Below, piece by piece: positions 33,656 to 43,600 of a stretch of DNA of 60,271 nt. Position numbers and translations under genes: made by a program. The stretch is from positions 1-60,271 of the forward strand of contig CAZIAH010000009.1 of NCBI GenBank assembly GCA_964537715.1, in the 5' to 3' direction. The number at the start of each line of letters is the position of its first letter. Within the stretch, counting starts at the first letter, position 1. The DNA comes from CAZTZL01 sp964537715 (lineage in GTDB: Bacteria > Zhuqueibacterota > QNDG01 > DSAB01). The notes beneath the pieces are model-generated. The model did not search any database. It saw only the letters and a list, made by a program, of their open reading frames with translations, and had not been told where the DNA came from.

Positions 33656-34696
33656 ATGATTGCCTGGATCAATATTGTTATTTTGCTCATCTCCACCCTG
33701 CTCACATTGGTTTTTTATGTAAAAAGTGTCAGCCCCGCAGCTCTTGAAAAAAAACGAGGGGCCATTGCCTATCAAAAATGCGCCATTGCCCGCTTCATTT
33801 CAGGAATAATGATGTTCATCGCATCTGCAAATTATATTCTCTATGTGTTTTTTCCCTTACCTATTCCTCTTCCCAGAACCTTTCCATGGCCCTGGTGGGG
33901 TTCCATTTTGATCGCAATCGGGATCGCCATTCCGTCTGGCTGGCTATGGTACCGCGGGATGCACGACGCAGGGAAAGAAACCATGATTCCGAAAAAGGAA
34001 CATACTCTATATAAAGGGATCTACCTGAAAATCAGACATCCTCAGGCTTTGGGAGAACTCCCTTTCTGGTGGGTTTTTGCGTTTCTCTGTCATTCTCCTT
34101 TCCTGACGCTCTATTCATTCGTGTGGATTCCCATATTCTATCAGATGTGTATGGCTGAAGAGCGAGATCTGGCGATCCGCTATGGACAGCCTTATCTGGA
34201 TTATAAACAACGAACAGGAGCCTTCCTTCCCAAGAATGCTCTTAACAAAAATATCCTATTAAAATTTTTGGGATTATTCAGTCTGGGCTGCGTCGCTTTT
34301 GCTCTTGTACTGGCGGCAAAAACCCTGTTTGCATCCGGATTCCTCCTTGGGATGATCTATCTCGGATTGCTCGGCATTTCATCCCTGGTTATTGTTCTTT
34401 CCTTCTGCACCAAATGTTCCTGCAAAAGGAATTGCGCCCATGTCTTGCCCGGCCTGGCCACGCGGCTGTTCAAAGACCGTCCACCCGGTGCGTATCCAAA
34501 AGCCGAGATAACTTTGTTAATCATCACTATTGTCCTTATTTTGGGATTTCCACAACTCTGGCTCACCCGGGATTGGAAGCTGTTCTTTTGTTTTTGGATC
34601 CTGAACGGAATCGGTCTACTGATTATTGTAAAAAATATTTGTATTCGTTGCGAGAACCGGTTTTGCCCGTTCAATCAATCGGGAAAAATGAATTGA
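33656..34696 (+). CDS. ICMT/PEMT-like membrane protein with C-terminal Cys-rich domain
   Basis: A 346-residue multi-pass protein. The first 210 residues are an isoprenylcysteine or phospholipid methyltransferase-like domain (KIRHPQALGELPFWW and EERDLAIRYGQPYLDYKQ). After that come three further membrane segments carrying CTKCSCKRNC and CIRCENRFCPFN clusters, an unfamiliar module that may bind a metal or Fe-S cluster. It lies between the porin-like and MMPL genes, so it may modify the exported lipid. Confidence 0.7.
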   Translation: MIAWINIVILLISTLLTLVFYVKSVSPAALEKKRGAIAYQKCAIARFISGIMMFIASANYILYVFFPLPIPLPRTFPWPWWGSILIAIGIAIPSGWLWYRGMHDAGKETMIPKKEHTLYKGIYLKIRHPQALGELPFWWVFAFLCHSPFLTLYSFVWIPIFYQMCMAEERDLAIRYGQPYLDYKQRTGAFLPKNALNKNILLKFLGLFSLGCVAFALVLAAKTLFASGFLLGMIYLGLLGISSLVIVLSFCTKCSCKRNCAHVLPGLATRLFKDRPPGAYPKAEITLLIITIVLILGFPQLWLTRDWKLFFCFWILNGIGLLIIVKNICIRCENRFCPFNQSGKMN

Positions 34697-34753
34697 GCTT
34701 CAATCGAAATTTAAATTTCACCTCTATTGCTTTTTGATTTAAAGGAGTCTACT

Positions 34754-37579
34754 ATGCGGGAATCCATCCTGAAAAAACTGGCCCAACTGCACGCGGAACA
34801 TCCCTTTCGCATGTTGATGATTGTAATCGGTCTTTCCGTCATTTTTGCCGCTTTTGCAACGCAACTGAGCATAACCATGCGCTGGTCCGATTTGCTGCCG
34901 GGAAACGATCACCGTACTATCGAATACAACCGGATCATTCGAGAATTCAAATCGGCCTCGAATATCGTCGTGGTCGTTCAGGGAGATAAACAGCGAATCA
35001 AAACCTTTGCCGACACGTTGGCGCCCAGATTGCTGTCGGTGGTGGACACCAGTTTGAATATGACATCCCGGCAAGCCATCCGCAAAATAGAAAAGAAGCT
35101 TCGACAATCAGGAAAAACCGAAGATGATCCGAACGTAAAGAAATGGCGGCAACAAATTGCCGAATACCGATCCAAAATCGATTTCCAGGTCATCCAGCGG
35201 GTAGATTACAAACTCCCTATCGAATTCATGAAAACCCACGGCCTGATGCTCATAAAGGCCGATGATCTGAAAAAAAATCAGCTCATTTTTACCGATCCAA
35301 ATCTGCCTGAATTTATTCGCAACATGAATAACGCGCTGGAAAAAACATACGTCGGCCAGGAGGAATCCCTGTCCACCCGGGAAAAAGAAGACCAGGCCAT
35401 CGTCTTTCTCGACGGTATCCAGACACTGATCACAAGATTGACTGCCTGTACTCAGGGTGAAAGTCCGGATACGAAAGCGGTTCGACAGACCATCGACCAG
35501 CTTCTGTTAGGTGAACCCTATTTTCTTTCGTATGATAAATCGGCGTTGATATTGATCGCCGTCCCCAATTTTACGGCCATGGAAGTGGATCGTATGACAG
35601 GCGGCACCGATGCGGTTCATGCGGCTCTGGACTCGTGTCTGAAAAGTTTCCCCGATGTCAAAGCCGGCCTCACCGGCATGATTCCCATCGGTCGCGATGA
35701 AATGGTCTACGGCATGAAAAGCGCCAACGTCACCAGCGTCATCGCGATTGTGGCCATTCTGATTCTTTTAATATTCGCTTTCCGAATGTGGGTGGCTCCG
35801 CTGTTTGCCATTCTCAACCTTTTGATTGGAATTCTCTGGGCCATCGGTTTGACTGCGATGACGGTCGGTTCACTGAACATCATGACGCAGATGATGTCTG
35901 TCATTTTGTTGGGTCTGGGCATCGATTTTTCCATCCATTTTATCAGCGGATTTACGGAACAGCGGGCTGCTGGACAATCCATTGAGTCATCTTTGAAGGC
36001 CACCTTTTTGAAATACGGAAAAGGCATCGTTACCGGGGGATTGACCACTGCCTGCGCCTTTCTGACTTTGCTGGTGAGCAGTTCACGGGGAATGAAAGAA
36101 ATGGGACTGGTCACTGGCATGGGCTTGTTAGCAGTTCTTGTCACGACTTTTCTGGCCCTACCCACCTTTCTGGTCTTCCGAGAACGTCGGATTGATCGTC
36201 GTAAAAACGTTCCTCAGGTTCGGCGGGACATTTCCTTTCGTTTTCTGGGCCGCTCCGGAGACTACCTGGGTAAACACTATCTGGGGACACTTCTCTTTGC
36301 CCTGCTGTTGACCCTGTTTTTAATCTGGCAGGCGGGCCAGATTACTTTCGATCAAAACTACCTGCACATGGAACCGAAAGGATTACCTTCGATCACATTG
36401 CAGGATACCATCACCACTAAATTCGACCTGAGCATGGATTACGCACTGGTGTTAGCCAATTCCGTAGAAGAATCCAGAAATTTGGCCAAACAGTATCGAA
36501 CCTTGAGCACCACGGCCATGACCGAAGATATCGGATTGTATCTCCCCTCTCCGGAAGAACAATCCCGCCGTAAATCCTACGTGGAACAAATACGGGCACG
36601 AATGGCCGGCAGTAAAATAAAAACATCTTTATCCCGATCGGATCTGGGAACCCTGACAAAAGAGATTCAACGTCTGGCCTGGAACATTATGGAGATTCAG
36701 GATATGGCATTTTTAGGCGGTCAGGATCGCGTGGATAAAAAGTGTTCCGAACTGGTCGGGAAGGCCGATGGCCCCAAAACAGATAACATGATCATGAACC
36801 TGTATGAATCTCTGAAAAATTCCGATGGCAGGTACCTTAACGATTTGAACCGTTTCCAGAACCGGTTCGCCCCCCGTTTTAAAAATCAGGTCTTATCCAT
36901 GGCCAATACGGAAACAATCCGTCTGAATATGCTGCCATCCTCGATTCTGGATCGATATGCCGATCAGGACAGAACCCACTTTCTGATCTCGGTCTATCCC
37001 AAAGCCAGCATCTGGACCGATTTGGCGTTTCTCAATCAATTTGTCAGGGATTTGGATCGGGTCAACGACCGCGCCACCGGCATGCCGACTATTTTTCAGG
37101 CCCTGATCGAAATCGTTGGTCAGGATGGCCGCAAGGCCCTCGTGCTGACCGTGCTCATCGTTTTTCTGCTCCTGTGGGCGGATTTCAGACATGCCGGCCA
37201 TGCCTTGATAGCCATGATCCCTCTTCTTACCGGTATGGCATGGATGGTCGGACTCATGCACCTGTTCGGTATACAGTTTACGGTCGTCAACGTGATGGGA
37301 CTGCCGATGATTCTTGGAATCGGCATAGACGACGGTGTTCACATTATTCACCGCTGGATTTATGAAGGAAAACGGGATTTGCATACGGTTTTTGCCAGTA
37401 CCGGTAAAGCCATTTTATTGACGACCCTCACCACCATGCTGGCATTCGGGTCACTGTTCTTCTCGGTTTGGCGGGGATTTGCTTCTCTGGGATCTGCACT
37501 GTTCCTGGGTGTGGGAGCCTGTTTTGTCACTACTGTTCTGCTCCTTTCAGGAATACTTGGATGGATCGGAAGAAAATAA
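34754..37579 (+). CDS. MMPL-family RND exporter
   Basis: A 941-residue MMPL/hydrophobe exporter with two halves. Each half has the pump motif: GLGIDFSIHFISGF in the first and GIGIDDGVHIIHRW in the second, and large periplasmic loops. Proton-driven export of lipids or hydrophobic compounds is the family role. ATG 34754 has AAAGGAG six bases upstream. LolA-like, barrel and ICMT-like genes upstream belong to the same unit. Confidence 0.85.
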   Translation: MRESILKKLAQLHAEHPFRMLMIVIGLSVIFAAFATQLSITMRWSDLLPGNDHRTIEYNRIIREFKSASNIVVVVQGDKQRIKTFADTLAPRLLSVVDTSLNMTSRQAIRKIEKKLRQSGKTEDDPNVKKWRQQIAEYRSKIDFQVIQRVDYKLPIEFMKTHGLMLIKADDLKKNQLIFTDPNLPEFIRNMNNALEKTYVGQEESLSTREKEDQAIVFLDGIQTLITRLTACTQGESPDTKAVRQTIDQLLLGEPYFLSYDKSALILIAVPNFTAMEVDRMTGGTDAVHAALDSCLKSFPDVKAGLTGMIPIGRDEMVYGMKSANVTSVIAIVAILILLIFAFRMWVAPLFAILNLLIGILWAIGLTAMTVGSLNIMTQMMSVILLGLGIDFSIHFISGFTEQRAAGQSIESSLKATFLKYGKGIVTGGLTTACAFLTLLVSSSRGMKEMGLVTGMGLLAVLVTTFLALPTFLVFRERRIDRRKNVPQVRRDISFRFLGRSGDYLGKHYLGTLLFALLLTLFLIWQAGQITFDQNYLHMEPKGLPSITLQDTITTKFDLSMDYALVLANSVEESRNLAKQYRTLSTTAMTEDIGLYLPSPEEQSRRKSYVEQIRARMAGSKIKTSLSRSDLGTLTKEIQRLAWNIMEIQDMAFLGGQDRVDKKCSELVGKADGPKTDNMIMNLYESLKNSDGRYLNDLNRFQNRFAPRFKNQVLSMANTETIRLNMLPSSILDRYADQDRTHFLISVYPKASIWTDLAFLNQFVRDLDRVNDRATGMPTIFQALIEIVGQDGRKALVLTVLIVFLLLWADFRHAGHALIAMIPLLTGMAWMVGLMHLFGIQFTVVNVMGLPMILGIGIDDGVHIIHRWIYEGKRDLHTVFASTGKAILLTTLTTMLAFGSLFFSVWRGFASLGSALFLGVGACFVTTVLLLSGILGWIGRK

Positions 37580-37753
37580 TTTCCACTGGAAATATCATTT
37601 TAATGAATCTTTAATTGCACACTATAGATTCTGTTCATCCGTTCCCTGTTCAATCTACCCGAGAAAATCCTTACAGTACTTAATTTGCAATATAAAAGAA
37701 GATTCTCTATATTAAAAGTGAATATATTTTCACAAGCATCACAACAATATGAA

Positions 37754-38731
37754 ATGAACATAAAAAGACGGAATCAAAAACAATTTCCCAAATTCGATCA
37801 ACTGACTGGTAACAGTCCCAAGATGAAATTGGTATTTCGCAGAATCAAGGAAGCCGCTTCAAACGATGTGACTGTTTTGATTCTCGGCGAAAGCGGTACA
37901 GGCAAGGAACTGGTTGCCCACTCCATACATAATCGAAGTAAACGAGCAAAAGGCCCGTTTATTCCTGTCAATACTGGCGCTATATCCCGGGGATTGGTTT
38001 CAAGTGAATTATTCGGCCACCAAAAGGGAGCTTTTACCGGGGCTATAGAAACCAAACCCGGAAGATTTGAATTGTCCCACAAAGGAACATTATTTCTTGA
38101 TGAAATCAGCAGTATGGATGAAGCGACACAGATTAGTTTACTGAGAGTACTGGAGACAAAAAAAATCCAGCGCATTGGGGGAAAAGAATTCCATAATGTT
38201 GATGTCCGAATCATCGCGGCCACCAATGAAGATCTCATGAATTTCCAGAACGTCTCGGACAATATCATCCGAAAAGATTTATTGCATCGTTTAAGTGTTT
38301 TCACCATCTCATTGCCCCCCTTACGGGAAAGACAAAATGATATATCCATTCTAGCGGAAGAACTTCTCATAGAGGCGTGCAAACAATTTAATAAAAACAT
38401 TGAGGGGTTTTCATCCAATACAATGCAATCACTGATTGAATATTCCTGGCCGGGGAATATACGTGAACTGAAAAATGTAGTCCAGAGAGCTGTTCTGATT
38501 ACACACGACCAATACATCCAAATCGAAGATCTACCAGACAGAATCAAAAATAATCAAAAACAGACTCATGAAATGGTTATATCTTTGGGAACCCCATTAA
38601 AAGAAGCAGAAAAGATACTTATCGCACGTATACTGGAAATGACCAATGGAAATCGAAAAAAGACAGCCGAAATTCTTGGCATCAGCCGAAGAGCCCTCTA
38701 TAACAAAATGGCTTCTTTGAATATTACCTGA
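37754..38731 (+). CDS. Sigma54-dependent enhancer-binding protein without receiver domain
   Basis: A 325-residue activator. Walker A is GESGTGKE (residues 45-52), the sigma54 contact loop is GAFTGA (92-97), Walker B is LFLDEI and the R-finger region RIIAATNEDL follows. A Fis-type HTH ends the protein (GNRKKTAEILGISRRALYNKM). There is no N-terminal sensory or receiver domain. The start is uncertain: a TTG at 37685 would extend it by 23 residues. It faces half-sites and a sigma54 promoter in 38732-39054, so it likely controls the next operon. Confidence 0.85.
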   Translation: MNIKRRNQKQFPKFDQLTGNSPKMKLVFRRIKEAASNDVTVLILGESGTGKELVAHSIHNRSKRAKGPFIPVNTGAISRGLVSSELFGHQKGAFTGAIETKPGRFELSHKGTLFLDEISSMDEATQISLLRVLETKKIQRIGGKEFHNVDVRIIAATNEDLMNFQNVSDNIIRKDLLHRLSVFTISLPPLRERQNDISILAEELLIEACKQFNKNIEGFSSNTMQSLIEYSWPGNIRELKNVVQRAVLITHDQYIQIEDLPDRIKNNQKQTHEMVISLGTPLKEAEKILIARILEMTNGNRKKTAEILGISRRALYNKMASLNIT

Positions 38732-38744
38732 AAGCGTGTGCATA

Positions 38745-38839
38745 TTGTTTACAATCATTCTATGACAGTCAATTTTTCTGCATTAAATTCACATAACACC
38801 CCCACCGCGAAACGAATTTGTAAACATTGTTTACACTCA
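38745..38839 (+). promoter_or_regulatory. Repeated TGTTTACA sites, probable enhancer (UAS)
   Basis: TTGTTTACAATCA (38745-38757) recurs as TTGTTTACACTCA at 38827-38839, 82 bases later, with 12 of 13 identical. The second is part of the palindrome TGTAAACATTGTTTACA (38819-38835), so three half-sites exist. They lie about 160 and 240 bases upstream of the sigma54 promoter, typical for enhancer sites. The rest of 38732-39054 shows nothing else I can support. Confidence 0.55.
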
Positions 38840-38999
38840 AATCTTTTGTTCGCCTATCCCTGCTTTCGATTCCACTTGAAACAGCACTCTCTCAGAACCT
38901 GTTAAATGTTTTTATAACTGCTTTTTTATTAAACAGTTAAATAGTATCTAATTCCCCTTTTTGTTCTTCCTTAAGTCAGTTTTTACAATTACAGAAGTT

Positions 39000-39015
39000 T
39001 GGAATGATGATTGCA
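39000..39015 (+). promoter_or_regulatory. Sigma54 (-24/-12) promoter
   Basis: TGGAATGATGATTGCA has the invariant GG and GC ten bases apart, matching TGGCACG-N4-TTGCW except for C4, C6. The gene at 39055 starts 40 bases downstream, the usual leader length. An enhancer-binding protein is encoded just upstream. Confidence 0.65.
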
Positions 39016-39054
39016 AAAAGTTATTCTAAATTGTTTTTGCAGAAATGATAATCA

Positions 39055-39414
39055 ATGAAAAAACGAAATATAATCCTGTTCATGGCACATTCCGCTCTGC
39101 GAGATGATCTGGTTGTCTATTTCCAAAATGTCGGGTATGAGGTCGTTGCAAGCTCGAACAATGCAAATATAATAAAACAAATTAAAAGCAAATCATTCGA
39201 TTGTCTTATTCTGCAGCTCAGCACCTATGATTTAAGCGGTCTGGAATTAATACTCAATATGAAAAATATGGAATTTGATATCCCGATTATTGCTATCGGT
39301 TTTAAGAATCCGGAAATTCAAAAGATCACATTACAGGCAGGTGCATCCCATTTCGTACAATACCCGGTTCATCCCGAAATTTTATTAAAATTGATACAAA
39401 CCACACAAAAATAG
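39055..39414 (+). CDS. Stand-alone receiver domain lacking the phospho-acceptor (pseudo-receiver)
   Basis: A 119-residue CheY-like fold. The phosphorylated Asp should follow CLIL at residue 54 but is Gln (CLILQLSTY). The acidic pair after the first strand is replaced (ILFMAHSAL), and the conserved Lys before Pro is Tyr103 (FVQYPVHP). It therefore cannot be phosphorylated the usual way. The GLELI and PIIAIGF strands and overall length fit the family. It begins 40 bases after a sigma54 promoter and leads two SlyD-like genes. Confidence 0.75.
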   Translation: MKKRNIILFMAHSALRDDLVVYFQNVGYEVVASSNNANIIKQIKSKSFDCLILQLSTYDLSGLELILNMKNMEFDIPIIAIGFKNPEIQKITLQAGASHFVQYPVHPEILLKLIQTTQK

Positions 39415-39460
39415 AAATGCGATGGACATAACCATTTAATCCCAAATATAAGGATCATCG

Positions 39461-40090
39461 ATGACTGAAAAAGCAAAAACCATAAATGAAAAAGAATATA
39501 AAAAAACAGGCACATATAAGGTTGGTGAGCGAATCTATCATCCGGTTTTTCAGGATTCGGGTAAAATAATCAAAAAACTCCCAGGAACGAATCAACAGGA
39601 ACTCATTGTAGCCAAATTTGATAAATCGGGGACGAAAAAATTATTGGCCAGAAAAACGAAAAAGCCAGCTCAACTGGGGAACAAAGTTTCCATTGAGGTC
39701 AAAGCAACATGTCATGATGACACTCCAATTCGATCTCTTCAAAAATATTTTCCAAATAAATTCACCATCGGAAAAGAAAAAATATTTCCAGTTCTTCAGG
39801 AAAGCATCATTGGAATGAAAGAGGACGAGACCAGAACAATTACCATCACCCCGGAGCAAGCATTCGGACCTTATAACAAAGATCAGGTTTTCAAAATAAG
39901 AATTCCGGATTTGGAAGGCAAACAACTAAAGATTGGAAAAACTTACAAAATCCGGAATGTTGACAACCAAGTTTTCAGCGCCCGTCTTGTCGATTTTGAT
40001 AAAAATACAGCCACCATGGATGCTAATCATTTACTGGCGGGAAAAACAATTACACTTCACATAAAATTATTACAAATAATCGATCGATAA
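39461..40090 (+). CDS. Tudor-like domain + SlyD-type FKBP prolyl isomerase
   Basis: A 209-residue protein. Residues 72-209 are an FKBP/SlyD domain (IGMKEDETRTITITPEQAFGPY, DANHLLAGKTI) with the insert-in-flap. Residues 18-66 (YKVGERIYHPVF, FDKSGTKKLLARK) resemble the Tudor-like C-terminal domain of PcrA/UvrD, which contacts RNA polymerase. This fusion is unusual. It may bring a prolyl isomerase to a nucleic-acid machine. Cytoplasmic. Confidence 0.75.
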   Translation: MTEKAKTINEKEYKKTGTYKVGERIYHPVFQDSGKIIKKLPGTNQQELIVAKFDKSGTKKLLARKTKKPAQLGNKVSIEVKATCHDDTPIRSLQKYFPNKFTIGKEKIFPVLQESIIGMKEDETRTITITPEQAFGPYNKDQVFKIRIPDLEGKQLKIGKTYKIRNVDNQVFSARLVDFDKNTATMDANHLLAGKTITLHIKLLQIIDR

Positions 40091-40170
40091 CATCAACATT
40101 TACAACGCTATTTTGAAAACAATAACAAGTCAGATGATTATGAATATTTCAATTATGAAAGGGGCTATCA

Positions 40171-40602
40171 ATGAAAAATGTCAAAAAAGGCGATAAAGTC
40201 AAAGTTAATGTTTCGGGTAAATTACAAAATGGAAATACAATTTTTTCCTCACAAAAAAATGGACCGGTTGAATTAAAAATCGGAGAATCCAATCTAATTG
40301 AAGGCCTGGAAGAAGCCATTATTGGGATGAAACCAGGAGAAACAAAAAAAACAAAAATACCCCCAGAAAAGGCATTTGGACCTCACATCGACAATCTTAA
40401 AATTCAGATTCCAAAAAATAAATTACCTCCGGAAATAAATCCTGAACCCAACATGATTTTAGAAATGCGGCACCCCAATGGTGAAAAGAAAAATGTAAAA
40501 ATAGTATCTATAGATAATGAAATGATTATCATCGATACCAATCATCCGTTTGCAGGAGAAGAAATCATACTTGATATTGAATTGATCGAGGTTCACTCAT
40601 AG
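40171..40602 (+). CDS. SlyD-type FKBP prolyl isomerase
   Basis: A 143-residue SlyD-like isomerase. VKVNVSGKLQNGNTIFSS is the first FKBP strand pair, IGMKPGETKKTKIPPEKAFGPH the core, and TNHPFAGEEI the end signature. No His-rich metal tail. It is a paralogue of the C-terminal part of the previous gene and presumably in the same sigma54-controlled operon. Confidence 0.85.
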   Translation: MKNVKKGDKVKVNVSGKLQNGNTIFSSQKNGPVELKIGESNLIEGLEEAIIGMKPGETKKTKIPPEKAFGPHIDNLKIQIPKNKLPPEINPEPNMILEMRHPNGEKKNVKIVSIDNEMIIIDTNHPFAGEEIILDIELIEVHS

Positions 40603-40635
40603 ACCGTATTATGATGGATAAATTCTGTATTTTGT

Positions 40636-43600
40636 TTAGTCGTTTTCAACCGATTCCCTTCTGGAATACAGTTTGTAGAGCACCGGCACGATCAGCAAAG
40701 TCAAAAATGTGGACGTCAAAAGCCCTCCGATGATCGTCCAGCCCATCGGACCCCAGAGCGATCCGCCACTGAGCGTGAGCGGAAGCAGACCGCCGATTGT
40801 CGTCATGGTCGTCAGTACGATGGGAATAAACCGCGTCTCCCCGGCTTCTTTGAGCGCCTGGACGAGAGGTACACCGTCCCCTCTGAGCTGATTGGTATAA
40901 TCCACGAGAATAATGGAATTGTTTACCACGATGCCGACCAGACTGGTCAGACCGATAAACGCCGTAAACGAGAAGGAATTTCCCGTTAAAAAGAGCCCGA
41001 GGATAGACCCGATCATCGCCAGTGGAATGGCAGAAAACACGATAAACGGCTGGGAATAGGATCGGAATTGCAGCACGAGCACACCGAAAATAGCAATCAT
41101 CGCAATGACCACGGCCTGGCCCATACCGCCGAAAGACTCCTCACGACTTTCCTGTTCACCGCCCAGATTGTACCGGTAACCCTTGGGCCAATTGTAAGCC
41201 TCCAGTTTGCGAACAATATTCTGCGTCACGCCGGCCACGGAATATCCGGATTCCACGTCCGAAGTAACCGTGACATTGCGGTCCAAATCGTAATGGGTAA
41301 TGAGCAAGGGACTCTCGGTCAGTTCGAGGGAGGCTACCTCCCTAAGCGGTATCAATTGTCCCGTGACAGAAGAGACGTAAATCCGGTTAAAATCTGACAG
41401 GGATGGCTGCTTCTCAAACGGCAGACGGAAAACAATATCGTACTCTTTCCCTTCTTTGTCCCAGTACGTACTGACCGGAACACCTGTCAACGCGGTTCGT
41501 ACCGTGCGGTCGATCTCAGTCAGAGAGATGCCCAACATGGCGGCTTTGTCCCGATTGATCCGCACTTGAAGATCGCTTTTTGTTGTAGAAAGCGGATTGA
41601 TAAGATTGACTGTCCCCGCTTCGGAGCGAATAGTTGCCTCCACATCCGAAGCCACCTGTTTCAGCACTTCCAAATTGTTGCCCTGAATGCGAACGGCCAC
41701 AGGCGCCTCGATCGGCGGCCCCTGCTCCAATTCCTTGACCTGAATCCGGGCGCCGGGATAGGTATTGAATTTCTTTCGCAGTTGATCCACAATCCGGGTC
41801 ATTCGAGAACGGTCGTACTTTTTCATTTCCACAAGCACATCGGCGTGTGTACTCATCTGCCGCCTCATATGCTGGTTGTAATAGATCCGTGGATTGCCGT
41901 GCCCAATATTGACCGTGACATTTCGAATTTCCGGATATTCGGACAGTGTGTTTTCAATATAGCGAACGACTTCTTCCGTGCGGTCGAGACTCGAACCTGC
42001 TGGCGTGTCTGCTTTGATAAAAAGCAGCGGCTTTTCGGCTTTCGGGAAAAAACTCACACCGATCAGGGGGAAGAGTCCGAGACTGCCGGTAAAAACCAGT
42101 CCGGTGATAATCAAAATCCGGGCAGGATGATCGAGTGCATACCCCAGCCAGCGTCGGTATTGGTTCTCGATAAATCCGCGCATCAGCCGTCGGGCCGGAC
42201 GTTCGTGCGTTCCGTGATCGACTTTAAGAAATTTGGTGGAAAGGTAGGGCGTCAGTGTAAGTGAAATCAGGAGAGACGCCGACAACGTGTATACCACGGT
42301 CACCGGCATGGAACGGATAAAATCGCCGGTCACATCGCGCATGAGTATGATCGGGATAAAGGCAAACAGTGTCGTCGCCGTGGCGCTGACCACGGCCCAT
42401 CCGACTTGCGAAGTACCCTTGACTGCCGACTCGATCCGGGAGTGTCCCATGCGCATGTAACGCGCTGTGTTTTCTGTCACGACAATGGCGTTGTCCACAA
42501 GCAGGCCGAGGGCGATAACAAGTCCGGCGATGGTCATCTGCTGGAGTCCATACCCGGTCAAAGCCACAAATCCGATTCCGATGAGAATCGAAGTGGGAAT
42601 AGCCAGCATCACTATGAGCGAGGCGCGCGAACTCACCGCCGCAAAAATCACGATCCCGACCAAAAGAATACCCTGAAACAAATTGCTGAAGAATCCCCGG
42701 ACGCGCTGGTTAACGCTCGCGGATTGATCAAACACGATTTCAAGCCGGATATCCGGTGGCAGTGTCTTTTTGAATTCAGTAAGCACGGGATGGAGTTTCC
42801 CGAAAATGGTAAAAATATTCGTTCCCTCTTTTTGATTGGCCGTGACAAAAATACAGCGTTCGTTATTGAACCGCGCCCGATATTCCACATCCTCGGGCGT
42901 AATGTCCACATCAGCCACATCTTTGAGATAGACCGGTTTTCCTCCCATCGCATGAATGACCGTGTACCGGATCTCCTCGAGATCTTGGTATGAACCACTG
43001 GTTTTGATATTGAGCCGTTTCGTTCCGACATCCACATAACCGCCAGGAATATTGGAATTCGCATCAATAACGGCTCCCATGACACGGCTCAGCGGGATCC
43101 CCATCTGGGCGATCTTTTCAAGATGAACGGAAACACGCACCTCCTGTTTTGGCACGGCCCAAATATCAGCACCCTTGACCCCGGGAACTTTCTCGATCCG
43201 CTTTTTTAACTCTTCAGCTTCCCTTTCGAGAGAAATGTACCTGGCCGAATCCGACACCAGGGCAGTCTGAAGAATGCTTACATCCGAAACCGACCATTTG
43301 ACCGCTTCGAGCATGAGAATATTTTCGGGCAGGCTGCTCCGGATGGAATTGATTTTCTGGAGCACATCCGCATATTTATCATCGGGATCGCTGCCAGACA
43401 AGAATTCGATGCTGACATTCGCCAAGCCGTCTTCGGCTTCTGAAGAAATATAACGGATATCTTCTAATTCGTTGAGCACTTCTTCGATTGGCGTGACAAT
43501 CAGTTCCTCCATATCGGCAGGCGAACCACCCGGATAGATAACGATCACACTGCTTCCCGCAACACTCACCGGCGGATCTTCCGACTTGGGCATGCGGATC

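Noticed and set aside
37560..37685. Second sigma54 promoter upstream of the enhancer-binding protein
   Set aside because: TGAATCTTTAATTGCA lacks the GG element.
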